Shown: piece by piece, positions 36,440 through 47,035 of the stretch
Numbering within the stretch: the stretch's first letter is position 1
How the letters are laid out: every line of letters starts with the position of its first letter
Source of the DNA: Cunninghamella blakesleeana
Taxonomy: Eukaryota > Mucoromycota > Mucoromycetes > Mucorales > Cunninghamellaceae
Assembly: GCA_017871115.1 (NCBI GenBank)
Contig: JAFCIZ010000002.1
Span: 3,369,501-3,433,500, forward strand
Direction of reading: 5' to 3'
Length of the DNA stretch: 64,000 nt
Translations under genes and position numbers: made by a program
The notes under the pieces: model-generated
Databases searched by the model: none
Told to the model about the DNA's origin: nothing
What the model saw: the letters and a program-made list of their open reading frames with translations, nothing else

Positions 36440-38424
36440 TATTTTCTATAAAAATAGTAAGAAAAAAAGTAATAATTTTTTTTTTATATTAGTATACGGT
36501 ACTAACCCAAGTATGAACTACTCTATTATATATATAGCATTGTTTTCATAAGTAATAACTATCATTTCTCTTTTTTGTTTTTAAGATGATAAAATAAAAA
36601 TGACAGAACGCGTCTCTTTTTTTATTTTTATATTAATCATCTATGCCATCTTCAATTACATTAATCCCTTTTTTTTATCTCTTACTATTCTCTTATTACC
36701 CAACCCTTATTATTATTATTATTTACAAGTCAAATACATTATATAACTAAAAATAAATTACCTTTCAAAGACTTGTTTTTTTAAAAAAAAAAAAAGAACA
36801 AAGTGAAAGAAAAAGGGAAAAAAAAATTAGAAGGGAAAAGACAAGAAAATCTTTTTTTATACAAGCTCCGACTCGAAAAAAATAATGTATGTGGTACTAA
36901 ATAGCCACTCAACACTCTATCTCTCATAAACCTTATAAAATACGCACTTATAAATATAAACAAAACGTATTAAAAAAACAACTAATTTTAAATCATAATA
37001 CTATTATTATATTATTATTATATAAATTACATGTTATATAATTAAGATATAATACAATAATAATAAGAAAATATACCTTGGTTAGTATACATATATATAT
37101 TTATATATATATATATATATATTTACACAATAATAAAATAATAAAAGGTGATCACTATAATAACAAAATAAAAAAAAAACTCGAATTTTTATAATTTTTT
37201 TCTCTTACTTCTAAAATGGTGTTTTGGAAACGGCTGATTGGATTAAATAGGCTTTTTTTCGTATTTAGGTGGAGTTTAAATTATATTAAAGATCAGTTTG
37301 AAGTGTAAAAAAAAAAGCCTTTTAAGTTTTAGATTAGTATAATAACTTATATATTCTAGGCATCCAAGTAAAAATAATAATGGAAAAAATGTCGGCAAAT
37401 CATTCCTTATTTATTTATATTTGTTTATTTATTTATATTTTATTTTTGGACGGTAACTCAAAAGCATCATCTTTACTGTAACAGGCTAAGAACTTATCTC
37501 ACGGCGCTACATCATTTGAACGGCATCCTACCCGAGTGATTTTACTTGACTACTTTGTATAATTTAATACGATATCCTACTACTTGAAAAAAAAAAAAAA
37601 GGAAAAAAAAACGTTACATACAGTATGTTTTTTATAAATATATTTTTTAGAAGAAAGAATATATATATTTTTTTAACTGGTTAAAGGTTTCATATCATAA
37701 AAATGTTGTGGTTCATACCATATATAGACTCAAGAACCATATCTAATATTTTTTTTACCCAAATAATAAAAAAAAAAGAATTTCTTATAAACATTTAATA
37801 TATTTAAAAAAAAAAAAATAGCATACATTAATGATACGAGTAATATAAGAGTAATGAAAAATTGTACTTCTTTTCAATCAATACATATAAAACAAAAATA
37901 AAAATAAAAAAGCTTGATTTAATTTCTATTGTATGACAAAACCTAATCAAAAAAAACTTTTTTAAATTGCATTTTATTATTTATTACGTATTATATTTTA
38001 AAAAAGAGTATTTTTTTTTTTTTTGGTTTGATTACATTATGACATATATTTCTTGAATGGTTAATTTATATTTCTTTAATCAGAAAGAAACACACATATA
38101 TATACATATATAATAATCATATAAAAGTTGATCACGGCAAAAGAAAAGGAAAAAAAGGAAAAAAAAGATGGTAAGAGGTTATGCATACTGAAACTTATTT
38201 TTTGTTAAAAGTAGTAAAATTACTTGATATAGGATTAGAATAATTGATAAAAATAAAGTTATTTATCTTTTTTATTTTTATTTTTTTTCCATTTTACTTT
38301 ATATCTACACGTATATATATACCCATTTTTTTATTTTTTATTTTTATAAAAACTTGCTGGAGTATAAATTAAAAAGTTGCTTATTTTTATTAAATGACTG
38401 GAAAAATTATTACTCCAAAGATTT

Positions 38425-38825
38425 ATTTAGCTTCATGAATAAAAGCCAATAGACTTGATATTTTAGCAGGTTAATAATATAATTGCTATTCATCTATACG
38501 TGACGTTTTATATTAATATGACATTAACGCTTTTTAAAAATTTACTCGAATTCTATTCTTTGAATAGATTGATCAATATTCAAGATTATCGTATGAAAAT
38601 TATTATTATATATATATATATATATATATATACAAAATAATCATATTGCTAACCTGTTAAAATTTCAGTCAATCGCTTTAATATTTATGAAGCTAAATAT
38701 TCATTTAGCTTTGATATAGATATATAAATAGACTCATAAATATTCAATATCGTCTTTTGAAAATTAGCCTATTACAAAATAACCATACCACTGGCCTATT
38801 AAAACTTTGGGCTAATTGACTTATT
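38425..38825. repeat. Composite repeat: imperfect inverted arms plus diverged tandem copy
   Basis: 38425-38490 (ATTTAGCTTCATGAAT...) is an imperfect inverted match to 38636-38698 (...TTTATGAAGCTAAAT). The segment 38563-38680 is also repeated, diverged, at 38727-38825: both contain a (C)ATATTCAA...ATCGT...TGAAAATTA block followed by TACAAAATAA(T/C)CATA and a CCT(G/A)TTAAAA block. It may be a decayed MITE-like or satellite element. A (TA)n run sits inside. Confidence 0.6.
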
Positions 38826-39280
38826 AAGCGAGAATAATGGCTGTTTAATTTCGTTGTACCGTTCTTTAAATTATCTCTATAATGATATACATACTGCCTA
38901 ATTTTATCTCTTCATAACTAGATATCTATTGTTTTATTTTAATTGAAAATCAAATAAATACATATACATGTAAATAAAAGAATGCTTTTTTGCATTAAAT
39001 ATACATTTAGCTTACTATTTTTTTAAAAAATTAAGCCACTGAATAAGGTTAATTCTTTACGTATATAAATCATAGTTTAACTTGTTTAATACTGTGATCT
39101 AACAAATAAAATACATTGGATGAGTTTTATTATATTTTACTAAATTAAGATAAAAAAAAATGATAGTAATCATTAAGATATGGAACAATTACAAAAAATA
39201 AAATAAAAGAATTTTTAGACGTGGAATACTTCTATTTTATAAATCATTCATTGAATCAGAAAATTTTTATTATAAATATA

Positions 39281-39325
39281 CGGCGCACTGTTACGGCGCG
39301 CATCCCTATAACTATATAAGGAAAT
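39281..39325 (+). promoter_or_regulatory. P450 promoter module, gene 1
   Basis: GGCGCACTGTTACGGCGCGC followed about 10 bp later by ACTATATAAGGAAA, about 210 bp before the ATG. The two GGCGC cores are 13 bp apart. The same arrangement precedes P450 genes 2, 3 and 4. Confidence 0.7.
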
Positions 39326-39526
39326 AAAGTTCTACATTTTTTCTTAATAAAAAAAGGGTTGGCGATTATTTTCCAAATTCAGAAATTTAAGTGAGGGCCA
39401 TCTGAGTTTCGATAGACGATAAAAAAAACCAATATAAATATAGTTTAATATTTGGTTGATTTATTTCTCTTCTATTTCTTTTTTTAATTAATATACTTCT
39501 ACTATATATAAAAGAATTATAAAAAT

Positions 39527-41133
39527 ATGTCACAATTCGTTTCTACAATCAGTAAATACTGGGATGTTAATAACTTCATTGACCAACAAGCCTGGAGTCG
39601 TTTTTATGAAACTTATTTATTAAAATATACTGATTCAAAAGCTAAACGATTAACTATTGGAGCTTCAGTTTCTCTTCTTTTACTTGGCTATGGTATCAGG
39701 CGTCTTCTTACACCTCCTAAACATCTAAGACACATTAAGCATGTAAACTTTTTAAAATACACTTATAATGTCATAATTAAACCACTTACTGCTAAGGAAA
39801 CACATGCAGTCATTTCTAAAAAAATAGTAGAAGAAAACAATGGTATTTACTTACAGCTTGAAAGAACTGGTTGGGTAGTTCATGTCGCCAACCCTGATGC
39901 TGTTAAGCAAGTTTTATTAAAATCAGGTAATTATAATATATACATCTTGTTTTTTCTGTATACTCTTATATAAATAATCTAATTATTTTTTTGATCCATA
40001 GACATATTTCCAAAAATGGATTTCTCCAAGTCGGGCACAGAAGATGGATCTTATTTTGAAAAATTTATTGGATTTAAAAATATTCTTTTATCAACAGGTT
40101 CTGAATGGTCTAAACATAGAAAAGTAAATATATAAATAAAATTATATATATATATTATTTAATATGGATTTAATTTGTATACATTATTAATTGAATATTA
40201 TTACTCTTTATATATATTTATTATAAAAGTTGACAAATCCAGCATTTCATAGAAGTTTACCAGCAAAACTTTTTGGAGAAACAACACAAGGACTTTTTAA
40301 GATTTGGGATAATGAATATAATGATAAACCATTTGAAATTAACATACATAATATGAATGAAAGAATTACTTTAGACGTAAGTTTATAATATATTATATTT
40401 AAAGAATAAATAATAGAGAGAGTGATTAAAAAAACATAATTCACCATTTTATTTTCATATTAATTTTTTCTCTTTATCATATACTATTTTAGTTAATCGG
40501 AAAGGCTGGCTTTGGTAAATATTATATATATATATATATATTCTAATATTAATTATACTTTACTCTTTTTTTTTTAAAAAAAAAAAAATTATCATCGTCA
40601 TACCTTAGGATTCGATTTTAATGCAGTAGCAGACGAAAAGTCACCTTGGAAAAAAACTTATGATATTCTCATGGAAGCATTCGCTGATCCAATGTTCTTT
40701 ATGTTCCCTATCCTTGAAAACAAATTCTTATGGTTATTCCCTAAACGCCAAGAATCTTTTAAAAAGCTTGATGAATGGAAGGCTATGTTAACATCAGTGA
40801 TTGAAAATAAACGAAGATTACTTAAAGATAATATTGATCAAGGAGTTGAAGAAGCTGAAAAGGATATATTGACACTTATGATTGAAAGTGAATTCCGTGG
40901 TGAAGGTGTCTTAACAAAAGAAGAATTAATTGGCAATCTTACTGTTTTCTTCCTTGGTAAATAGATATACATATATAAATATAAAGTTTCATTTAATGAT
41001 AAACCAAAATTTATTGATACTAACCTATTCTCATTTATTAATTTAATAATCTATTTTTATATACAGCTGGGGTAAAGTATTAACTTTATTTTAATCATTC
41101 AATTATAATTATACATATGTATTATTGTAATTT

Positions 41134-41164
<31 letters not shown>

Positions 41165-42063
41165 TCTAATTACAGCATGACACAACCTCTTTTGCTTTGA
41201 CAAGTGCCATTTACTATATGGCAAGATATCCTGAAATTCAAGAAAAAGCTCGCCAAGAAGTAAATTCTATCTTGTGTCCTAATGGAGAACCTAATGAAGG
41301 TATTTTACCTACTATCGAAGATACTAAGAAATTAGTTTATTTAAATCAAATTATGAAGGAATCAATGAGAATTGGAAATCCAGTCTTATTCTTACTTAGT
41401 CCTCGCCAAGCTACAAAGGATTTTAACTTAAATGGTACTTTTATTCCTAAAGGGACTCAAGTTAACGTAAGTTGATGAAAAAAAAAAATGAAATGAACAC
41501 TTTTTTCAATGTAAAAAAAGAGTCGTATTTTAATTAATATCCACTTCCTTCTTTTTTTTTTGTGAAAAATAGGTCAATATTCATGATTTACACCATTCTA
41601 GTAATGTATGGGATGATCCTGATACTTTTAATCCTGATCGTTTTGCTCCTGGAGGAGAAGCCGATAAAAAAACTGGTATGGCTTGGGTACCATTCTCTCA
41701 CGGGTCTCGTCAATGTTTAGGTAATTGAATTATATAGTAGAAAAAGATCTAAAACAAGTGAATATTTTACTTACTAGTTACTTTAAAATAGGAATGAATT
41801 TTAGTTTATTAGAACAACGAGTTATTCTTAGCTGTTTATGTAAGTTTTTATGAAATGAAAGAAAAAATAATATCAATTTTTTTTACTTGGCTACTCTTTA
41901 CTAATTTTATTATTATTATTTTAATTTCTTTAAAAAATTAATAGTACGTAAATATGAATGGACATTACCTGAAAATTCAATTCATAAGAATGAGATGGTT
42001 TGTAAATTCGATCTTATACCTAAACCAATCGATATGAAGATTCGATTCAAGAGAAGATATTAA
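39527..42063 (+). CDS. Cytochrome P450, array gene 1
   Basis: Ten exons: 39527-39926, 40002-40123, 40230-40376, 40493-40514, 40609-40956, 41067-41071, 41176-41466, 41573-41720, 41792-41839, 41945-42063; 549 aa. ER-anchored haem monooxygenase; substrate unknown. An N-terminal membrane anchor (LTIGASVSLLLLGYGI, about 48-63) is followed by the Pro-rich hinge LLTPPKHLRHI. Hallmarks: I-helix AGHDTTS (347-353), ExxR as ESMR (410-413), PDRF (466-469), and haem loop FSHGSRQCLG (486-495, ligand Cys493). A 22-nt exon and a 5-nt micro-exon (CTGGG, encoding part of the I-helix Ala-Gly) lie in the middle. The family looks like those expanded in Mucoromycota (CYP509-like is a guess). Preceded by the shared promoter module. 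Confidence 0.93.
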
Positions 42064-42492
42064 GTTTATTTGATCACTTTATATATAATATCATTTGCTG
42101 TTTAATATTCTTTTACTATTTTAATTTATTTTATTATAATAAACTTTAATTTATGTAAATCTTAGGTCGGTTATCCATAAATGCGTTTATAAAAAAGAGA
42201 AAAAATTATAGACTTCAATTACATATAATTTATGCTTATATTTTATCAATATTTTATTTTACTTAATGTTATTTATTGGTCAATTGAACAACTCATTTAT
42301 ATAAATACATGCTGTGCTATGTTAACAATGTTGACAGCACACCGATACGGCGCACTTTCCACTTGGAGTAACCATATAAGGAAATTATTGTTTTCTTTTT
42401 TTCTTGGTAAAACAAAAATAGGCAATGAGTGAGCCGGTATTTTAAAGTTTACAAGTCTTTTATCTCGTTACTTTTTTCGGTTCCTTTTTCCC

Positions 42493-42526
<34 letters not shown>

Positions 42527-42566
42527 ACATTATTATTGTTATTGTTATTCATATTATTTAAAAATC
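42064..42566. other. Spacer between P450 genes 1 and 2
   Basis: Terminator-side AT-rich DNA, then the P450 promoter module, then a T14A22 palindromic tract at about 42491-42527 in the 5' leader. Confidence 0.6.
42337..42386 (+). promoter_or_regulatory. P450 promoter module, gene 2
   Basis: ACACCGATACGGCGCACTTT followed by AACCATATAAGGAAA, about 195 bp upstream of the ATG. The right-hand GGCGCAC core is intact; the left-hand copy is degenerate (CAGCAC). Confidence 0.65.
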
Positions 42567-45064
42567 ATGTCACAACTCAATTCGACAATCAGTCAGTATT
42601 GGGATGTTAATAACTTCATTGACCAACAAGCCTGGAGTCGTTTTTATGAAACTTATTTATTAAAATATACTGATTCAAAAACTAAACGATTAACTATTGG
42701 AGCTTCAGTTTCTCTTCTTTTACTTGGTTATGGTATCAAGCGTCTTCTTACACCTCCTAAACATCTAAGACATATTAAACATACCTCATTTTTAAGATTT
42801 ACCTATAATTTTGTCATTAAAGGTGTTACTCCAAAAGAAATGTACACAACGGTTTCTAAAAAAATAGTAGAAGAAAACAATGGGCTTTATTTACAACTTG
42901 AAAGAACTGGTCGGGTAGTTTATGTTGCTAATCCTGAAGCTGCTAAGCAAGTTTTATTAAAGTCAGGTAAATATAGATTCTTTATCTGTACATTTATATA
43001 TTTCTCTAACAACTATATATATTTTTAATTTCTAGATATATTTCCAAAAATGGATTTCTCTAAGTTGGCTTCGGAAGAAGGATCTTATTTTGAAAAATTT
43101 ATTGGGTTTAAAAATATTCTTATGACAACAGGTTCTGAATGGCTAAAACATAGAAAAGTAAATAGAAAAATAAAATAGCGTATATATATATATGTAATAT
43201 GTATTTAATTCTATACATTATTAATTGAATGCTATTGTGCTTGACATATGTTTATTATAAAAGTTGACTAATCCAGCATTTCATAGGAGTTTACCAGCAA
43301 AACTTTTTGGAGAAACAGCACAAGGACTTTTTAAGATTTGGGATAATGAATATAATGATAAACCATTTGAAGTTAACATTCAAAATATAAATGAAAGAAT
43401 TACTTTAGACGTAAGTTTATAATATATTATATTTTTAAAAATAAAGTAAAGAATATGAATATAGGAATTTAACTGAATTTTTTTTTATTAGATCATTGGA
43501 AAGGCTGGTTTTGGTAAACATTTTATTTATATATATATTAAAACAAATTAATTTTTTTATATATTTTAATATTGAATTTTTTTTAAACATTATCACGTAT
43601 TAGCATTTGATTTTAACGCAGTAGCAGATGAAAAATCACCTTGGAAAAAAACTTATGATATTATCAATACAGCAGCTAGTGAACCATTATTCTTTATGTT
43701 CCCTATCCTTGAAAACAAATTCTTATGGTTATTCCCTAAACGCCAAGAATCTTTTAAAAAGCTTGATGAATGGAAGGCTATGTTAACATCAGTGATTGAA
43801 AATAAACGAAGATTACTTAAAGATAATATTGATCAAGGAGTTGAAGAAGCTGAAAAGGATTTATTGACACTTATGATAGAAAGTGAATTCCGTGGTGAAG
43901 GTATATTGACTAATGAAGAATTAGTTGGTGATCTTACAATATTTTTTATTGGTAAGTTTATGAACATACATGTAAACATACCATTAAAAATTAAAATACA
44001 TTGATATTGATTTTTATTTTATTTCCTTTCAAAAATAATTTTGTATAGCCGGGGTAAGATATTTTTTTTTTAATTATCCATCTATAATTATATACATATA
44101 TATTATAATATATTTATATATTTATTCTTTTTCTTCTCTTAATTTGATTATAGCATGATACTACAGCATTTGCTTTGACAAGTGCTATTTATTTTATGGC
44201 AAGATATCCTGAAATTCAAGAAAAAGCTCGCCAAGAAGTAAATTCTATCTTGTGTCCTAATGGAGAACCTAATGAAGATATTTTACCTAATATCGAAGAT
44301 ACTAAGAAATTAGTTTACTTAAATCAAATTATGAAAGAAACAATGAGAATTAGCAATCCAGTCTTATTCTTGGTTAGTCCTCGTGAAGCTACTCAAGATT
44401 TTAACTTAAATGGTACTTTTATTCCTAAAGGGACTCAAGTTAACGTAAGTTGATGAAAAAAAAAAAAAAATGAAACGAACACTTTTTTCAATGTAAAAAA
44501 AGAGTCGTATTTTAATTAATATCCACTTCCTTCTTTTTTTTTGTGAAAAATAGATCAATATTCATGATTTACACCATTCTAGTAATGTATGGGATGATCC
44601 TGATACTTTTAATCCTGATCGTTTTGCTCCTGGAGGAGAAGCCGATAAAAAAACTGGTATGGCTTGGGTACCATTCTCAAATGGCTCTCGCCAATGTTTA
44701 GGTAATTAAATTATATAAAATAAGTAAAGTACAAGCATGAATGATAATTTTACTTACTGAATATTTTAAAATAGGAATGAATTTCAGTTTATTAGAACAA
44801 CGAGTTATTCTTAGCTGTTTATGTAAGTTTTTATGAAATGAAGGAAGAAAAGTTGTAATAATAAGCTGCTTTTTACTAATTTTATTATTTTTTTAATTTT
44901 TTAATTTTTTAATTATTGCTATTTTAATATATTTAAAAATAATAGTACGTAAATATGAATGGACATTACCTGAAAATTCAATTCATAAGAATGATATGAT
45001 TAGTAAATTCGATCTTATACCTTCACCTATCGACATGAAGATTCGATTCAAGAGAAGATATTAA
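42567..45064 (+). CDS. Cytochrome P450, array gene 2
   Basis: Ten exons: 42567-42966, 43036-43157, 43264-43410, 43492-43513, 43604-43951, 44049-44053, 44154-44444, 44554-44701, 44775-44822, 44946-45064; 549 aa. Same exon plan as gene 1. The micro-exon is CCGGG instead of CTGGG (a synonymous change in Ala). I-helix AGHDTTA, ETMR, PDRF and haem loop FSNGSRQCLG are intact. The start at MSQLNSTISQYW was chosen by alignment with the other copies; an in-frame upstream ATG at 42429 lies in the promoter/leader. Intron 2 and everything from the exon 8/9 intron to about 45110 are essentially identical to gene 3. Confidence 0.93.
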
Positions 45065-45798
45065 GTTTATTTAGTCGCTTTATATATAGTAATATTAGCT
45101 ATTTAATATTTATTTATCATTTTTTATTTTATTTTATTAATTTTTTCATTTCATATTATATTCTTTTAATCATATCTTAAGTCAGTTATTAATAAATACG
45201 TTTATAAAAAGGGAAAAGGGTAATATAAATCAATTACATATAGTACTTGTATTCATACACATACATGTATATATATACATACATATATAGTGCAAATAGT
45301 AATTCGAAAAAAAAGGAAAAAAAATTGATCTTTATTTTAATGACTAAATGCTCATAAAAGGCTATATACGTAATATTAAACAATAAGATATAATCAATCA
45401 TATTTCTTATTTTATATTCGAACGCCTTGGTTTATTCTGTCAGAATTTATTTTAGTATAGAATACTAAATAAAGGTAAATATAGAATAATAATAATAATA
45501 ATTAATCAATGGAAATTTCAATAGTTTTAGTCTAACAGCCAGAAATGATAATAAAAACTTGGTAGATTATTGGTTACTTTATATATTTATTTATTTTTAA
45601 AAAAAATGTACTATATATTGCACATTTACAGTTTATATTTAAAACCGACTTATCAGAATTTATAAATTAATGATGTCCTAAAAATTGTTATATCTTAGCT
45701 GTCTTAGCATAATGAAATTTAATGATATCACTACAGTATGTTTTAATAATTTTGTTATGTGTTAAATTTCATAAATACGTAATTACAAAGTAAGTATA

Positions 45799-46286
45799 AT
45801 GAAAATAATGCAACAATGTCCAACATGTAAAAAAAAAAAATATAGACTTAGAAAGACATAGTACCACAAAACGTGATCGTACAGTAATATACCATCAAAA
45901 GGTAAAAAAATTGTTTTAACAATTATGTTAATGATGCAGATTATATTTTTCAGAAAATAAATACAGGTATATATCCAATAATAAAAATTACTAATGATAT
46001 TCATATAAATTGATATATTCTAGAGCAGTAATGATGAATTCATGGATTTAGATATGCATGATTAACTATCTAATATAAAAATTGATTCAGAATCATTTAT
46101 TGCAAGTCCATTAATATAGTTGTATCAAATATATTTTTTTAAATCACTATACCTCTATTGAATTGTTCATTGATAACATAGATTCTTTCTCAGTCCCAGT
46201 AATTTTAAATATTATACAATGGGAAAATAATGACAATAATCAAAATTAAACATGAATTAGAACCTGATGAAGATTTAAATGATTAA
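45799..46286 (+). pseudogene. Decayed ORF with zinc-finger-like start, possibly transposon-derived
   Basis: Several short open pieces on the + strand look like fragments of one protein: QQCPTCKKKK, then after a +1/+2 shift IDLERHSTTKRDRTVIYHQK with a GTAAAA donor-like site after it; further on DEFMDLDMHD, KIDSESFIASPLI, ELFIDNIDSFSVPVILNIIQ and KHELEPDEDLND, each ended by stops. CxxC followed by ERH suggests a degenerate C2H2-type finger, as at the N-terminus of some fungal transposases. The pieces are in different frames, so the gene is dead if it is one gene. The link between pieces is inference. Confidence 0.3.
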
Positions 46287-46783
46287 TATTATATAATTTA
46301 AAAATAACAATGATGATGGATTATTATTAGGAGACTAGAAAGTTTATATTTTTAAACATTATATATATTTAAATTTTAATAAATATTTTATAATTAAATC
46401 TACTGTAAAATATAATATTACATAAAATCGCTATTATTATATCACTAAGTTTATGTAGAATAGGTTTGAATAGGAAAACATAATAATAAATTTACGTGCA
46501 TATATATATTGGTTATATAGATCTATACAATCATTTAAAGATTTTATTTTCTATATAAATAAAATAGAAAATTTCATTTTCCCGATGCTATAATATGTAA
46601 ACTTTAAAATATACATATATGGATGACTACATATAGTAAAATAAAAATGAGGTAATGATATAGAGGTGGATTATGGCTATATTTTATTAATATGTTTTCC
46701 TATTTAATAAGTTATTCATGGGGTCTTTTGAATCATGCATATTTTTCATTAAAATATGCAGTGCAGAGTTAATATTATTTATT

Positions 46784-46834
46784 GGCGCACTGATACGGCG
46801 CACTTTCCTCTAGGATTAACCATATAAGGAAACT
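46784..46834 (+). promoter_or_regulatory. P450 promoter module, gene 3
   Basis: GGCGCACTGATACGGCGCAC is the best copy of the direct repeat (GGCGCAC, 6 bp, GGCGCAC), followed by TTAACCATATAAGGAAAC, about 215 bp before the ATG. Confidence 0.7.
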
Positions 46835-47035
46835 ATTGTTCCTTTACTTCATAAAGCAGGGTGTATGTTAGGGAGACGATGTCTTAAAAGTAACCAACTG
46901 CTAAAAAAATGCAATATATAAACGTTTGTTTAATTTTTCATTTCTTTTTTCATTATTATTTTTTTAAAAAAACACTATAATTGTTATTCTTATTATTAAA
47001 TATATATTTATATCACAATAATATTATTAAAAATT

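Larger units (their letters stand above)
36440..39526. other. 3.1-kb intergenic region upstream of the P450 array
   Basis: The left part is the methyltransferase promoter and the right end the first P450 promoter (listed separately). Between them are A/T tracts, a slightly more GC-rich island near 37470-37560 with no open frame, and a composite repeat at 38425-38825. No gene seen. Confidence 0.5.
45065..47035. other. Spacer between P450 genes 2 and 3
   Basis: About 2 kb. It holds a decayed ORF region (45799-46286, listed separately), AT-rich filler and the promoter module of gene 3. Confidence 0.55.

Noticed and set aside
37469..37560. GC-richer island considered as a tRNA gene
   Set aside because: No acceptor stem or T-loop GGTTCGA-type motif could be assembled on either strand.
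41067..41176. P450 genes as pseudogenes because exon 5 and exon 7 do not join in frame
   Set aside because: The 5-nt micro-exon solves the frame and supplies the missing I-helix residues in every copy.
42429..42566. N-terminal extension of P450 gene 2 from an upstream in-frame ATG
   Set aside because: The extension lies in promoter and poly-T/poly-A leader, includes a Lys run from the A tract, and is absent from all paralogs.
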